A DNA stretch of 64,000 nt from Brettanomyces bruxellensis (taxonomy: Eukaryota; Ascomycota; Pichiomycetes; Pichiales; Pichiaceae): contig NC_054687.1 in NCBI RefSeq assembly GCF_011074885.1, positions 806,001 to 870,000 of the forward strand, read 5' to 3'. The notes under the pieces were generated by a model. The model made no database searches, had not been told where the DNA came from, and saw only the letters and a program-made list of their open reading frames with translations. Position numbers and translations under genes: made by a program. This document shows positions 50,412-62,373 of the stretch, in pieces (position 1 is the first letter of the stretch; each line of letters opens with the position of its first letter).

Positions 50412-52144
50412 TCTTGTGCTTATTGTGCTTTTTTGTGTATTGCAGGTAGAAAATTTGCCGCTTTTTGCCTGCTGTTTGTGAAGGAAATAGAAAGTAGATA
50501 CGGTGAATAGTATTTTTTTTTGATTTTCTGCTTTCGCTGATTTCAGCAGGTGACCGGTAATCTCCTGAAAAATTTCCGAAACCAGATACAGCGATATTTC
50601 AATGAGGAGTGGATGGTGCTCTAGTGGGATACTGCAGGATTTGGGTATTGTGGGTATTCTTGCCAAACACAAGTATATACAAGAATTTGGTCGTGTATTC
50701 TTGGAAAGATGCAAAGGAAATTTCCAATGAGTGTTGATGAGCTTTAACAACTCCCCATCAGTAGTGTATGTAGTCTATATGTATGTGCTATAGAGAATGT
50801 GTTATCGGGAATGATTTATCAAGAATGAGTTATCAAAAATATCTTATCATAAATATTTTATCAACTATGTGTAATCTAATGTGTGTAATTTAATATGTGT
50901 ATAATCACATATATATATACATTATCACATACATTATCACATGCATATTACATGCTTAGCCGGTATTTCCCCAGTGATGTTGAAGTTAACGGGTTGAGAT
51001 CTCGTTTCAAGGTATTTTGATTACACCTAAAAGACGAAAAAGTAAGGTTTATCTGATATATTATAAGAGAATAAAAAGCGTTGTGCAAATTGCCAGTTAA
51101 CTATGCTATCACATGTGACTGCTGCTGTCACTAATAAGGGTTTAGGTAGTTTTAAACCTTTAGAGCTCTATACTTGTGAATAGAATTAATTTTAAAAGAT
51201 ACATCAGGCTGAATGAATATAAGCAGCCAAACTATCGAATATGAGAACATTATTGATACTTTCAAAAAAGAGCATTGATCGATGGAAATATTGTTATGTA
51301 ATAATCTGCATTAAGGCACGGGAGAACAACAATGCATGTGTTGCTAATTGATTTACATCCTTGGCAATGCAAAAACTGCAAAAGAACGATTGGACAGCAG
51401 AACAAAAAGCATAGTTTTCTACACTATGAATTTAACATGACATCGATAATTCATTATAGGCATTTAATGTAGAAGCTTATTAGCCATGTGTGAATGAATA
51501 GTGAGTTGTTACATTCACAGTAAAGAAACACTGACGTAATCATCAAGCACAATATGCAAGAGAATATCTGTGTTCATTAGTTGATGTCAAAGCATTATTT
51601 ATAATCACTAGAGTGATAGTTATATTTGGCCTTAAGTTGAATAGTGGGAGGATATGCGGATTTTCAAGTCATAATCATGCACTTAGTAAATATGTGTGAA
51701 TTCAGAGCTGGAGTTTGGTTGTGTTTACCATATTAGGCTACAGTACTATACCCTCTCCTCCTCTATGCATATTAATTTTCTCGGGGTTGATTCATGAAAT
51801 ATGACTGTTTGATACCACTATTCATGAATGAAGTTTTCGCATCTTGTATTTCCTGCAAATATTTGATGATGGTAATGCTTTAAATTTTGAGAAAGGAAAT
51901 TTGGTCTTGGAATAAATGGAAGCTTTAAGGGTATTCTTCAAAAGAATGCAAATATAAGAGAAGCAGTAGATGCTTTCAAACAAACATTCAACAAGTGGTT
52001 AACGAATAAGAAAATGATGTGAAAGTTGCTGAAATCAAATTGTCTTAGTTGATTAGTGGGCTATTTATGGAGGAGTGAACAGAGATAAGAAGAGAGTATG
52101 GAGAGGAGCATACTGTAGATTGGCCGAATGCATCATAAATACCT

Positions 52145-52275
52145 GAATATGAATATGAATACTTGTATACTTAAACATTAATACTTATGCATACTAGCAT
52201 ACTTGTATACTTGAATATGAATACTTAAACATCAAATGCCTGCATGCCAGCGTATACTTTATGCATACTTGCACA
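52145..52275 (+). repeat. GAATATGAATACTTGTATACTT degenerate repeat
   Basis: Scattered copies of ATACTTGTATACTT(AA/GA) and TATGCATACTTGCA, downstream of GLT1. Confidence 0.7.
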
Positions 52276-52314
52276 CTTAAATTCTTACCCTACAATTATT
52301 TCACAAAATACAAA

Positions 52315-52353
52315 TTCAATACAAAAGTTCAATACAAAAGTTCAATACAAAAA
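52315..52353 (+). repeat. Three 13-bp repeats TTCAATACAAAAG
   Basis: Three near-perfect 13-bp units ending five bases from the GLT1 stop (52359). Confidence 0.95.
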
Positions 52354-52358
52354 AACAG

Positions 52359-55300
52359 TCACACCTTGGCAGCCAACTCGTCAAGCATCCTGAAGTCGCG
52401 CTTCTCGATGGAGCCGTTGCCCGGGAGCCTGGTCTGGCCCATCAAAAATACGTCCACCTCGCGGGCACACTGGCGGCCCTCCTGGATGCCCCAGACGACC
52501 AATGACTGGCCGCGGCGGCAGTCACCGGCGGCGAAGGTGTTGGAGGTCGGGGTGAGGCGGTAGGAGCCCTGAATGGCGGTGGCGATGTTGCCGCGGCCCG
52601 TGGTAGCGACGTTGAGGTCTCCGACCTCGGGTCCGACGAATCCCATCGAGAGGAGCACGAGCTGGGCGGGGAAGAAGTGGTCGGAGCCCGGGATCTCTGC
52701 CATCTGCCAGGCACCGGAGTCCGACCGTTTCCACTCGACGCGCACCGTCTTGATGCCCTTGACGTTTCCGTTTTCATCTCCGACGAATTCCTTCGAGAGG
52801 ACGCAGTACTGGCGCGGGTCGTGTCCGTAGTGATCGATGACCTCCGTATGGCCGTAGTCGACGCGGAACACGCGGGGCCACTGCGGCCAAGGGTTGTCGC
52901 GGGCGCGGGTGCGGGGCGGCTGCGGCAAGAGCTCGAAGTTAGTGACGCTGCGCGCGCCGTGGCGCACTGCGGTTCCCATGCAGTCGTTACCGGTGTCGCC
53001 GCCGCCGATGACGATGACGTCTTTGCCGGCGATCTGCGCGGCGATCTTCGCAAGCGGGTCTGCGCTGGATGCGCTGGATGCGCTGGATGCGCTGGATGCG
53101 CTGGATGCGCTGGATGCGCTGGATGCGCTGGATGCGCTGGATGCGCTGGATGCGCCAGCACCGCCTTTTGCCGCTGCGCTCGCCAGCACCGCCTGCGTGT
53201 TCGGCTTCAAGAGATCCATGGCGTACTCGATGTGCGCCAAGTCGCGGCCGGGGATGCGCAAGTCGCGCGGCACGGTGGAGCCGACAGCGTAGATGACGGC
53301 ATCAAAATCATGCGCAAGGTCCTCGGCGCTGACGTCGGTGCCGACTGTGCAGCCACAGACGAACTCGACGCCCTCGGCGCGCATGAGGTCCGTGCGGCGC
53401 GCAACGATGGCTTTATCGAGCTTCATGTTGGGGATGCCGTACATGAGAAGGCCGCCCGGGCGGTCGGCGCGCTCGTAGACAGTGACGCGGTGTCCGGCCT
53501 TGTTGAGCTGGTCGGCGGCGGCGAGACCCGCAGGTCCGGAGCCGACCACGGCAATGGTCTTGCCCGTGCGCAGGGCGGGCGGCTGTGCGCGAATCCAGCC
53601 CTCGCGGAAGGCGCGGTCGATTATGCCCGCCTCGATGGATTTTATGCCGACGGGCTCGTTTCCGCTGACATTGACAACGCAAGCTTTTTCACATGGCGCA
53701 GGGCACACGCGGCCGGTAAACTCGGGGAAATTGTTGGTCATGAGCAAGCGGTCCAAGGCGTCCTTCCACAGGCCGCGGTAGACCATCTCGTTGAATTTGG
53801 GGATGACGTTGGACACGGGGCAGCCGGTGTCGGCCTGGCAGAAGGGGATGCCGCAGTCGATGCAGCGGGCGGTCTGGACCTGGAGCTCGCGGGGCGAGAG
53901 GCGGGTGGTGAGTTCTTTCCAGTCGTGGATTCTGGATTTGGCCGGGCGGTATTTTTCGTGTCTGCGGGAGTATCTCATGAAGCCTCCAAGTTTGATGAGG
54001 GGGGTGGAGGGAGAGGAAATAGAGGAGGTGGAGGGTGAGATGGAGGAAATAGAATCTTCGATGTCTGTAACATTACCATTGCCAGCATTATCATTTTCAA
54101 TTTTATTTTCATTTTTATTTTCATTCTCATCTTCATCTTCGTTTTTATCTTCATCTTCATCTCCATCTTCATCATCATCTCCATCTCCATCCTCAAAAGC
54201 TTCATTTCCATTTTCGTCTTCCTTCTCATCCCCTTCCCTCTCCTTTCCAACATTCCTTCCCCCACTAAACTCTCCCCCGGTTATGTCCGCAGACGGATCG
54301 TCCCGAACGGTGCGGAACAGACTCGAGGCCAGCCGGCGTCGCCGGGCTGCCCGGCGCCGTGCTCGGGCATCGAGCACAGCCTTGTACTCGTGGGGGATGA
54401 CCTTGACGAACTTGCGGAGGAACCGGTTGAAGTCGTGTAGGATGCGATCTGCGATCTCGGACCCGGTATAGTGCCGGTGGTCCTCGAGCAACCCCCGGAG
54501 AAACGCGATTTCCTCGGGGTCCGACAGCCGCTCCAGCGCCACCAATTCGCCGTTCACTTTATCGTCGAAGTCCTGCGCCATGTCCAACACGTAGGCTATG
54601 CCGCCCGACATGCCCGCCGCGAAGTTGCGCCCCACTGCGCCCAACACGACCACGCGCCCCCCGGTCATGTACTCGCACCCGTGGTCGCCTGTGCCCTCCA
54701 CGACCGCCGTGGCGCCCGAGTTGCGCACCGCGAACCGCTCCGCCGCAATCCCGCGGATGAACGCCGTGCCCGCAGTGGCCCCGTAGAGGCAAGTATTGCC
54801 CACAATGATGTTTTCCTCCGCTTTGAAGGGCGAATCCTTCGGCGGGTAGATGATTAGCCGCCCGCCCGAAAGCCCCTTGCCCACGTAATCGTTGCAGTCG
54901 CCCTGCAACTCCAAGGTGATGCCCGCGGCCAAGAATGCGCCGAACGACTGCCCTGCGGACCCCGTGAGATTCACGTGCACGGTGTCATGCGGCAAGGAGC
55001 GCGGGCCGAAGCGCTTCGAACAGCGGTACGAGAGCGTCGTGCCGATGGCGCGGTCCGTGTTCATGGCGTGCGCATCGATGGTCACGGGCAGCCCCTTGTC
55101 GAGGGTGATCTCTGCCTCGTCGATCAGCTTGTTGTCCAAGCGCACGTGGAGGCGGTGGTCCTGGCGCTTGACGCAGCGCGTGGCGACGCCCGGGCGGATC
55201 TGGTGCGCAGGCGTCAGGATCGGCGCCAAGTCGATGTTCGCGCTCTTCGTCGTGCGCCGGTCCTCGCGCACCGCCAACTTGTCCGCGCGCCCCACCATCT

Positions 55301-58300
55301 CGTCCACCGTGCGGAACCCGAGCCGCGCCATGATCCCGCGCATCTCGTTCGCAATGTAGTAGAACAGGTTGATCACGTGCTCCGGCGTGCCCTTGAACTG
55401 CGCGCGGAGCGCAGGGTCCTGCGTCGCAATCCCCACCGGGCACGTGTTCGTGTGGCACTTGCGGTTGTACACGCACCCCAGCGCAACGAGCGGCAGCGTC
55501 GCGAACCCCCACTCCTCGGCGCCAAGAAGGCACGCAATCGCCACATCGCGCCCAGTTTTCAACTGCCCGTCCACCTGCACAGCCACGCGCCCGCGGAGAT
55601 CGTTCAAAACTAGCGTCTGGTGCGTTTCCGCAAGGCCCAACTCCCAGGGGAGCCCCGCATGCTTGATGCCCGTGAGGCGCGCAGCGCCTGTGCCGCCGTC
55701 GTGGCCCGAGATGAGAATGTGGTCCGCCTTTGCTTTTGCCACGCCTGACGCGACAATACCAACTCCGACCTCGGACACGAGTTTCACCGACACGCGCGCG
55801 CGCGGGTTCGCGCACTTTAGGTCGTAGATCAACTGCTTCAAGTCCTCGATCGAGTAGATGTCGTGGTGCGGCGGCGGCGAGATGAGCCCGACGCCGGGCG
55901 TCGAGTGGCGCGTGCGCGCAATCGAGGCGCTCACCTTGTATCCGGGCAACTCCCCGCCTTCCCCGGGCTTCGCGCCCTGCGCCATCTTGATCTGAATCTC
56001 GTCCGCATCGCTCAAATAGTACGATGTCACGCCGAACCGGCCCGACGCCACCTGCTTGATTGCGGAGCGCATCGAGTCGCCCGCAGCGCTGCGCCGCGAC
56101 CGCGCAACGTCCTCGCCGCCCTCACCTGTGTTCGATTTCCCGCCCAACCGGTTCATCGCAACCGCCAAAGTCGAGTGCGCCTCCATCGATATCGACCCGT
56201 ACGACATTGCGCCCGTCACAAACCGCCGCACGATCTCCGTCCACGGCTCCACCTGGTCTAGCGGCACCGGCTGCGAGTGCGCATAGTCGAAGTCCAACAG
56301 CCCGCGCAACGTGCAGTCGCGCACCGCCGCCTGCTCCTTCTGCGCATACACCTCGTACGCGTGCCGGTTCTTGTTGCGCACCGCGTCCTGCAAGTTCGCA
56401 ATTGCGCCGGGCACGTTCACGTGCGCCTCCCCGCCGTCACGCCAGTGGTACTCCCCAGATTCCGGCAATCCAGCGCGCTTCACCGTGTACCGCCGCGGGT
56501 ACCCGCGCTCGTGCATCGTGAACGCGTCCTGCGCAATGTACTCGAAAGTCACACCCTTGATGCGCGACGCCGTCCCCGTGAAGCACCGGTCCACGACGCT
56601 GTTGTCCACGCCGAGCGCCTCGAAGATCTGCGCGCCTTTGTAGCTGGCCAACGTCGAGATGCCCATCTTGGACATCACCTTGAGAATGCCGTCGTCGATG
56701 GCCGCCTTGTAGTTGTCGAGGACCTGCTGCGAGGAGAGGCGCTGGAGCGCATCAGGCGGGGCGCTGGGTGTTGCACCCCCTGCGCCGTTGCGCAACAACC
56801 CCTGCGCATTCAGCGCGCACAGCGCCTCCATTGCCAAGTACGGGTTCACTGCGTCCACGCCGTATCCGATGAGGCAGCAGAAGTGGTGCACCTCGCGCGC
56901 CTCCGCCGTCTCCACGATGATTGCCACCTTCGACCGCTGCTTCTGGCGCACCAAGTGGTGGTGCACGGCGCCCGCCGCAACAAGCACAGAGAGTGGCACC
57001 CGCGCAGCGCACGTCGCGCGGTCGCTCAACACAATCACCTGGCAGTCGTCCACAATCGCCTGCGTCGCCTCCTCGCAAACTCGGTCGATCGCCTCTGTGT
57101 ATCCCGTCAAGCCATCAGTAGCAGCAAACGTGATGTCAATGTTGCGCACGTGCCAGTTCGGGTACACATGCGCAATGCGCCGGATGGCGCCGAGCTCTGC
57201 GCTCGTCAAGATCGGCGAGCGCAACTTGAGCCGGTTGCACTGCGAGGGCTCCATCGCCAACAGGTTGCCCTGCGGTCCCACATAGCACTCGAGCGACATC
57301 ACTATGCGCTCGCGGATAGGGTCAATGGGTGGGTTTGTCACCTGCGCAAAGAGTTCCCGGAAATAGTCGTAGACTAGCTGCGGGGCGCTGGAGAGGCACG
57401 CCAATGCCGCATCGTTGCCCATCGAGCCGAGCGGCTCGTGCGCGTCCCGCGCCATCGGCGCAAGAATTTTCACCACCTGCTCGAGCGTGTACCCGAAGGC
57501 TTTCATGCGGGGGTCTTTCGCGAAACTGAATGGGGAGGGATTGGGGGTGTTTTGGGAAATGTTTTGGGAAATATTTTTTGTGCCCTCAGGATTGGATTTA
57601 TTGATTTTTGGGGATCCATTCAAATTATGTTCCTTTCCCTCTTTCTCTTTTACCTTTACTTCTTTAACTTCTTCTTTGCCTACTTCCTTTTCCTCCTCTT
57701 TTCCCTCCTTCTTTCCATTCTTTTCCTCACTATCTCCATCCTTCTCCTCACCATCCTTACTTGCCAAATCACCAGCAATGGAAGCGGTAGCGATATTGCT
57801 GGCATTGCTAGTATTGCCGGTACTCTTCTCCAACTTCTCCTCCAACTCCTCCATTGTCACCATATTCGAAATCGTCCACGCGCGAAAATCATGCTGAGAA
57901 GAAATCTGCCGCTTGAGCTCCCTGTCATCCACAATCCGTCCCTTCACAGTGTCAACAAGAAGCATGCGGCCAGGCTGAAGACGCCCCTTCTGGATGATCC
58001 GCGAGGACTCCACAGGCACAACACCCACCTCGGAGGCACAGACAATGATGTTGTCGTTGGTCACATAGTAGCGGCAAGGCCGGAGTCCATTCCGGTCCAA
58101 CTGGGCCCCGCAGAACCGGCCGTCCGCGAACGCAAACAACGCCGGGCCGTCCCAGGGCTCCATGAGGCACGCAGCCCACTCGTAGAACGCCTTGAGCTTC
58201 GGGTCCAAGTGCTCGTTGTGCTGCCAGGCCTCTGGAACAAGCACCATGATGGCCTCCGGAAGCGTGAGCACACCGTTGATCACCAAGAGCTCGAGCACGT

Positions 58301-59303
58301 TGTCCAGAGCTGCCGAGTCGGAGCCACCCTCCTCGATGATCGGGTAGAGCTTGTCGAGCTCCGGGCCAAACAGCTCCGACTTCATCACGCCCTCCCGGGC
58401 ACGCATCCAGTTCTTGTTGCCCCGGAGCGTGTTGATCTCGCCGTTGTGCGCGAGCCAGCGCAAAGGCTGCGCCCGGTCCCATGAGGGAAACGTGTTCGTG
58501 GAAAACCGCGAGTGCACCAACGCAAAGTGGCACTCGTAGTCCGCGTTTGCCAAATCCATGTAGTACGAGTACACCTGCGGAGGCACGAGCTGGCCCTTGT
58601 ACACGATGTTCTTCGAGCTCAGCGAGCAGATGTAGAACCAGTTGTGCAGGCCGATCGTGTGCGTTGCTCTTTTTCTCAAGATGAAGAGTTTCTTTTCGAA
58701 TTCCTTCGACGAGAAAGTGCTATCAGCATTTGTATTTGCACTTGCTTCATTTGCTTCTTCTTTCTCTCCCCCCATCACAACTGCCGGCTGGAGGATCCTT
58801 GGCTCACGGGATAAAGATGCAGGGCCCAACAACGACGAATCAACAGGCACAGGCCGCCATCCGAGCACCTTCAACCCCTGCGACCGGGCAATCGACTCAA
58901 AAGTTGCCTTCGACCGCTCCAAAACCTCCGGGTCCTTCTTGAAAAACAAGTTTCCCACCGCATACTGCCCTACAGCAGGGAGCTCCACCCCGCAGCGGTA
59001 CTTGAACTCCCGCCGCATGAACTTATCGGGCATCGAGGTCATCACACCGGCCCCGTCTCCATCCCGGGCGTCCGAACCAACTGCTCCCCGGTGCGTCATG
59101 TTGCAGAGAAGATACTTGGCCTCGGAGATGATCCGGTGCGACGCCTCTCCCTTTATCTGGCATGCAAAGCCCACTCCGCAACTATCTTTCTCGTATTCGG
59201 GCTGGTACAAGCCTTTCTGCACGGGCAGACTCGAGGCCCACGACTTGTTCTCATCCACCTCGTCGTATTTATAAACTGAGTAAGTTTCTGGTTCTTTTTT
59301 CAT
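52359..59303 (-). CDS. GLT1: Glutamate synthase (NADH-GOGAT)
   Basis: 2314 residues, longer than yeast Glt1 (2145). It makes glutamate from glutamine and 2-oxoglutarate with NADH. A propeptide of 41 residues precedes the catalytic Cys42 ([12 protein letters not shown]). Amidotransferase blocks: [43 protein letters not shown]. Synthase/FMN domain: [36 protein letters not shown], and the 3Fe-4S loop [13 protein letters not shown]. Then the gltB C-domain repeats and the fused small subunit with [31 protein letters not shown] (FAD) and [10 protein letters not shown] (NAD(P)H). Three insertions are unusual: Lys/Glu-rich (about 495-580), Asp/Glu/Asn-rich at the gltB-gltD junction, and an Ala-Ser-Ser repeat in the gltD part. 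Catalytic parts are very GC-rich with GCG/CGC/CTC codons, while the insertions are AT-richer. Confidence 0.97.
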   Translation of the reverse strand: MKKEPETYSVYKYDEVDENKSWASSLPVQKGLYQPEYEKDSCGVGFACQIKGEASHRIISEAKYLLCNMTHRGAVGSDARDGDGAGVMTSMPDKFMRREFKYRCGVELPAVGQYAVGNLFFKKDPEVLERSKATFESIARSQGLKVLGWRPVPVDSSLLGPASLSREPRILQPAVVMGGEKEEANEASANTNADSTFSSKEFEKKLFILRKRATHTIGLHNWFYICSLSSKNIVYKGQLVPPQVYSYYMDLANADYECHFALVHSRFSTNTFPSWDRAQPLRWLAHNGEINTLRGNKNWMRAREGVMKSELFGPELDKLYPIIEEGGSDSAALDNVLELLVINGVLTLPEAIMVLVPEAWQHNEHLDPKLKAFYEWAACLMEPWDGPALFAFADGRFCGAQLDRNGLRPCRYYVTNDNIIVCASEVGVVPVESSRIIQKGRLQPGRMLLVDTVKGRIVDDRELKRQISSQHDFRAWTISNMVTMEELEEKLEKSTGNTSNASNIATASIAGDLASKDGEEKDGDSEEKNGKKEGKEEEKEVGKEEVKEVKVKEKEGKEHNLNGSPKINKSNPEGTKNISQNISQNTPNPSPFSFAKDPRMKAFGYTLEQVVKILAPMARDAHEPLGSMGNDAALACLSSAPQLVYDYFRELFAQVTNPPIDPIRERIVMSLECYVGPQGNLLAMEPSQCNRLKLRSPILTSAELGAIRRIAHVYPNWHVRNIDITFAATDGLTGYTEAIDRVCEEATQAIVDDCQVIVLSDRATCAARVPLSVLVAAGAVHHHLVRQKQRSKVAIIVETAEAREVHHFCCLIGYGVDAVNPYLAMEALCALNAQGLLRNGAGGATPSAPPDALQRLSSQQVLDNYKAAIDDGILKVMSKMGISTLASYKGAQIFEALGVDNSVVDRCFTGTASRIKGVTFEYIAQDAFTMHERGYPRRYTVKRAGLPESGEYHWRDGGEAHVNVPGAIANLQDAVRNKNRHAYEVYAQKEQAAVRDCTLRGLLDFDYAHSQPVPLDQVEPWTEIVRRFVTGAMSYGSISMEAHSTLAVAMNRLGGKSNTGEGGEDVARSRRSAAGDSMRSAIKQVASGRFGVTSYYLSDADEIQIKMAQGAKPGEGGELPGYKVSASIARTRHSTPGVGLISPPPHHDIYSIEDLKQLIYDLKCANPRARVSVKLVSEVGVGIVASGVAKAKADHILISGHDGGTGAARLTGIKHAGLPWELGLAETHQTLVLNDLRGRVAVQVDGQLKTGRDVAIACLLGAEEWGFATLPLVALGCVYNRKCHTNTCPVGIATQDPALRAQFKGTPEHVINLFYYIANEMRGIMARLGFRTVDEMVGRADKLAVREDRRTTKSANIDLAPILTPAHQIRPGVATRCVKRQDHRLHVRLDNKLIDEAEITLDKGLPVTIDAHAMNTDRAIGTTLSYRCSKRFGPRSLPHDTVHVNLTGSAGQSFGAFLAAGITLELQGDCNDYVGKGLSGGRLIIYPPKDSPFKAEENIIVGNTCLYGATAGTAFIRGIAAERFAVRNSGATAVVEGTGDHGCEYMTGGRVVVLGAVGRNFAAGMSGGIAYVLDMAQDFDDKVNGELVALERLSDPEEIAFLRGLLEDHRHYTGSEIADRILHDFNRFLRKFVKVIPHEYKAVLDARARRRAARRRRLASSLFRTVRDDPSADITGGEFSGGRNVGKEREGDEKEDENGNEAFEDGDGDDDEDGDEDEDKNEDEDENENKNENKIENDNAGNGNVTDIEDSISSISPSTSSISSPSTPLIKLGGFMRYSRRHEKYRPAKSRIHDWKELTTRLSPRELQVQTARCIDCGIPFCQADTGCPVSNVIPKFNEMVYRGLWKDALDRLLMTNNFPEFTGRVCPAPCEKACVVNVSGNEPVGIKSIEAGIIDRAFREGWIRAQPPALRTGKTIAVVGSGPAGLAAADQLNKAGHRVTVYERADRPGGLLMYGIPNMKLDKAIVARRTDLMRAEGVEFVCGCTVGTDVSAEDLAHDFDAVIYAVGSTVPRDLRIPGRDLAHIEYAMDLLKPNTQAVLASAAAKGGAGASSASSASSASSASSASSASSASSASSASSADPLAKIAAQIAGKDVIVIGGGDTGNDCMGTAVRHGARSVTNFELLPQPPRTRARDNPWPQWPRVFRVDYGHTEVIDHYGHDPRQYCVLSKEFVGDENGNVKGIKTVRVEWKRSDSGAWQMAEIPGSDHFFPAQLVLLSMGFVGPEVGDLNVATTGRGNIATAIQGSYRLTPTSNTFAAGDCRRGQSLVVWGIQEGRQCAREVDVFLMGQTRLPGNGSIEKRDFRMLDELAAKV
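53065..53154 (-). repeat. Ten perfect 9-bp repeats (Ala-Ser-Ser) in GLT1
   Basis: Ten tandem copies of CTGGATGCG on the plus strand give ten Ala-Ser-Ser units in the small-subunit domain, between an Ala/Gly-rich run and the NAD(P)H-binding Gly motif. Identity between copies suggests recent expansion. Confidence 0.97.
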
Positions 59304-59325
59304 TTGTTTTTACTGAAGATTTGGC

Positions 59326-59500
59326 TGTTGAATTATTCTGCTGAAGAATTCTGAACTAACTGCTGAATTATCCCGTGGTAACTGCTGAACAACTCTGTGG
59401 TAACTGCTGAAATATGCCGTAATACTACTGAATTATTCCGTGGTAACTGCTCAAGCACTCTTTAGTAACTGCTCAAGTATGCTGTACCAAGTACTCTCTA
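59326..59500 (+). repeat. Imperfect 21-22 bp repeat upstream of GLT1
   Basis: About six diverged units each running (A)ACTGCTGAA...CTGTGGTAA. Located 25-200 bp before the GLT1 start. Confidence 0.85.
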
Positions 59501-60004
59501 CTGCTAAAGTACTCTGTATACTTACAAATGCTGCAAGTATCGCTTCACTTTACCACTGCTATAGCTTGATGCTGCGTCTACACTACTTTTTATTTTCCTT
59601 TTTCTCCAAAGTGGCAAACCCACCTATTTAAAGATCCATTCATCAATTTATTACTCCCGTCCAAGCACTCGCATAATTTCCCCTCTGCCTTGCCCAACAG
59701 TGCCGCCCAACTTTATTACATTTCTCTCCTCCATTACTGCAGATAACAATGCAATAATTCGCGACTCACTTATCTTCCGTTTTCGCTGCCTTGTTGCATT
59801 TGCTCGCGCTTGAATTTTCAGCGAATCGCAGCCATAAATTTTGTAAGCTCGTCATTTTTCTTACCTCATTGCTTCCCACTTTTTATTTTTATTTAATCTA
59901 TTCCGGTTCCTATCTAAATTCTGAATTTCATCTATGCGGTTTCTTCATTGCATATTCATTTCTTATATCTCACCTTTTATTGCATTTCTCAAATCGTTTC
60001 ATTT

Positions 60005-60082
60005 CTCATTTCTTATTACATTTCTCAATTCTCATTTCTTATTACATTTCTCAATTCTCATTTCTTATTACATTTCTCAATT
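60005..60082 (+). repeat. Three perfect 26-bp repeats
   Basis: Three tandem identical units of CTCATTTCTTATTACATTTC followed by TCAATT, flanked by similar pyrimidine-rich sequence. Confidence 0.95.
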
Positions 60083-62373
60083 CATCATTTTTCACTTCTT
60101 CACTTCTTCATATCTTCACTTCATCTACCTCTTAATTTTATTCCTATACTAATTCTCCTATTTCCTTTTCCCCCTCGTTTAATCTCTTATCTACCCTCGC
60201 CGGGATACGCCGCACACTTGCAAAATTCATGTCAACTTTTTTTCCTCTTCCTCTTATCGCGCCCTGCTCCCAGCCAATCATATTTCGCTCCTCCCTGCTG
60301 CTATTTTTCTACCAACTGCACAAGTGGGGAAAGCTGGAATTTCCGAATCAGAAACTTGGAAGTCAGCCACATTGAATCATCGAAGCCGTTTTTCATCATC
60401 GGAATTGCCTTCGCAAGCCTGTTAGTGCACTCCCTCACACCGTGTGTTATATAATTATTTTCATAAAATGATCGGCGGTCCGATTTTTTAAGTTTTTTGG
60501 CACCGGTTTTTAAAATATGTGCTGGTCATAAGTGTCCTTAAATGTGCAATATAAATATTTACATGTTTGCTGATGCACATCTACTGTTTGGCCTTGCAAT
60601 ATTTTATCCCTTACAAAACATTCAGCACATTTAAACTTCACAAACCTGGCTAAATTGCTGGGATCTGAGTGTGTCCAACTGGTAACGATGTGCGCTACAC
60701 TTAATGCTGCTTAATTTGCAGTATATATATTCAACCCGTAACTTATCTCTTATGAGTTGAAATATGAGCTAAGCTCCTTGCATTCTGAAGATATCCTACA
60801 GTTAGAGTTATATATGGCCTATGGGCAAATTCAAAGTACATGGACATAATGATAATATCCTTATCAACAGCTTCATAATCAACAGATCTGACTTTAAGCT
60901 TGCTGCAATACCGGTGAAAGGAACTCAGCGGTTTATATTCCGATTAATCATATTCGCTCGTACAAGCAGATGTGCAATTAAATGGTTGGAGATATTTAAT
61001 ATCCATTTACAACAAATGTTCACCTAATGTACCTCAAAGTACTTAAAATTAAATGTCATCCATTCACACAACCTCTTAATGTCTCGATTTCTTAATAACT
61101 TCGTATAGATCGTATCGTTCAAGTGAGTTCAATATGTAGTCTTGCATCATTCTTCAATGCAGTCACTCATTTTACAATTAGGAATGTTTGGCCAAGTAGA
61201 CTACTTGAAAATAACCTATTTCATGTTTATTCATGGTTGTTTCTCACTACTTGATGGTAGATAGTGGCAAAGAAAATACATTTTACTCAAATAACAGTCC
61301 AATTAACCTCATACATTAAACTGTAATTTGACCAAGCACCGACTGCTTGCTGATTCAACATATTCAACCGGTATTACAGCATATTAATCACACTAGAATA
61401 TTAATTGCAAGGATTTGCTCTGATCTAGCTACTTTATCGACACAGACTTTCGTTAATATGCAAATAGTTGACAGCCACCTCAATAAATTAACAGTACTCT
61501 ATTTGAATCTAGCCACCCACCAATTAACTACGATCTAATTTAAGACCGAATTACATAATACTATCAACTAATTATTGGGTATATTACCGAGTACCATACA
61601 AACATAATTTATGTCACGACCAATAAGGAATCAGGTAAATACTTGATAACTAAATAGGGTTGAATCAATAATTTACACTAGTAGCTTCTTCACGATCATA
61701 ATCATTCTTTATTCCACTTGGATCGACCACCAACCAAGCACTTATTGAATTTCCACAAAAGAGATCTCCGTGTCCACATTGTTACCCCGCAGCTGCCTCT
61801 GCACTCAATAATATATTGTAGTTACCGCTAAAGATAATATACTCGACCCATGAATCAGTCAGTGAGGTGTTGTACATCTGAGCAGTAAGACATAAAAGCA
61901 AAAACTTATAGTCAATAGAGACTGCTTGCTGAATATAGCATCTGTACAGCTACCAGAATCGTATTTTGTAGTCAACCCTACTCACAGCAGTATGGTTTGC
62001 ATCTACAGCATTACCTCGATCAATTCAATAATATATTCCACGTCTAAACTTCAACGGCTCCACATCACTTCTCTCTCAATTCAATATCTTCCACACCTAC
62101 ACCCATTACATCAGCACCTCTAATACCACATCTATCATTCAATAGTATATTCCACAAAATTCACGTCTAAACCAAGTTATCAGCCAGAAGTCCGGATAAG
62201 TTATAATTGTTTGCGGAAGGACAAATATAATTATTTGCAGAAGGACAGGTCCCCTGCTTAACTTCAGGACAAGCTACTGCAACCAAAGCTACCAACTACA
62301 AATCGCTCAAAGCTTACGCAAAAGGTCTCGAACGCTGTTTGCCATGACTGGGTCTTTTCCTTCAGATTTCGCA

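Larger units (their letters stand above)
50412..52358. other. Spacer DUF2433/GLT1
   Basis: About 1.95 kb, AT-rich. It has TTATCAxAAA/ATTATCACATAC simple repeats (50800-50960), an ATACTTGTATACTT repeat (52145-52275) and a 13-bp repeat before the GLT1 stop. No RNA gene or coding ORF was recognised. Confidence 0.45.
59304..62373. other. Long spacer GLT1/PWP1
   Basis: 3.07 kb, gene-poor. The GLT1 end has a 21-22 bp ACTGCTGAA tandem repeat (59326-59500) in the leader/promoter; a 26-bp repeat occurs at 60005-60082. The remainder is AT-rich with no convincing ORF. I found no tRNA. Confidence 0.45.

Noticed and set aside
50412..50750. Upstream extension of the DUF2433 frame
   Set aside because: Sequence upstream of MSTPKL is not like the family and is AT-rich promoter-like DNA; the ATG at 50411 directly precedes the conserved N-terminus.
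52677..54038. 453-codon open frame on the plus strand opposite GLT1
   Set aside because: GLT1 on the other strand has complete domain motifs; GC-rich third positions create long antisense frames. The sequence of the shadow frame shows composition bias and no domain.
56277..57377. 366-codon open frame opposite GLT1
   Set aside because: Same antisense artefact of GC-rich codons over the synthase domain; no ATG start or family pattern.
59304..62373. tRNA or snRNA gene in the long spacers
   Set aside because: I looked for box A/box B type sequences and snRNA core motifs in all long spacers and found none that pairs into a full structure. I cannot exclude diverged RNAs without a covariance search.
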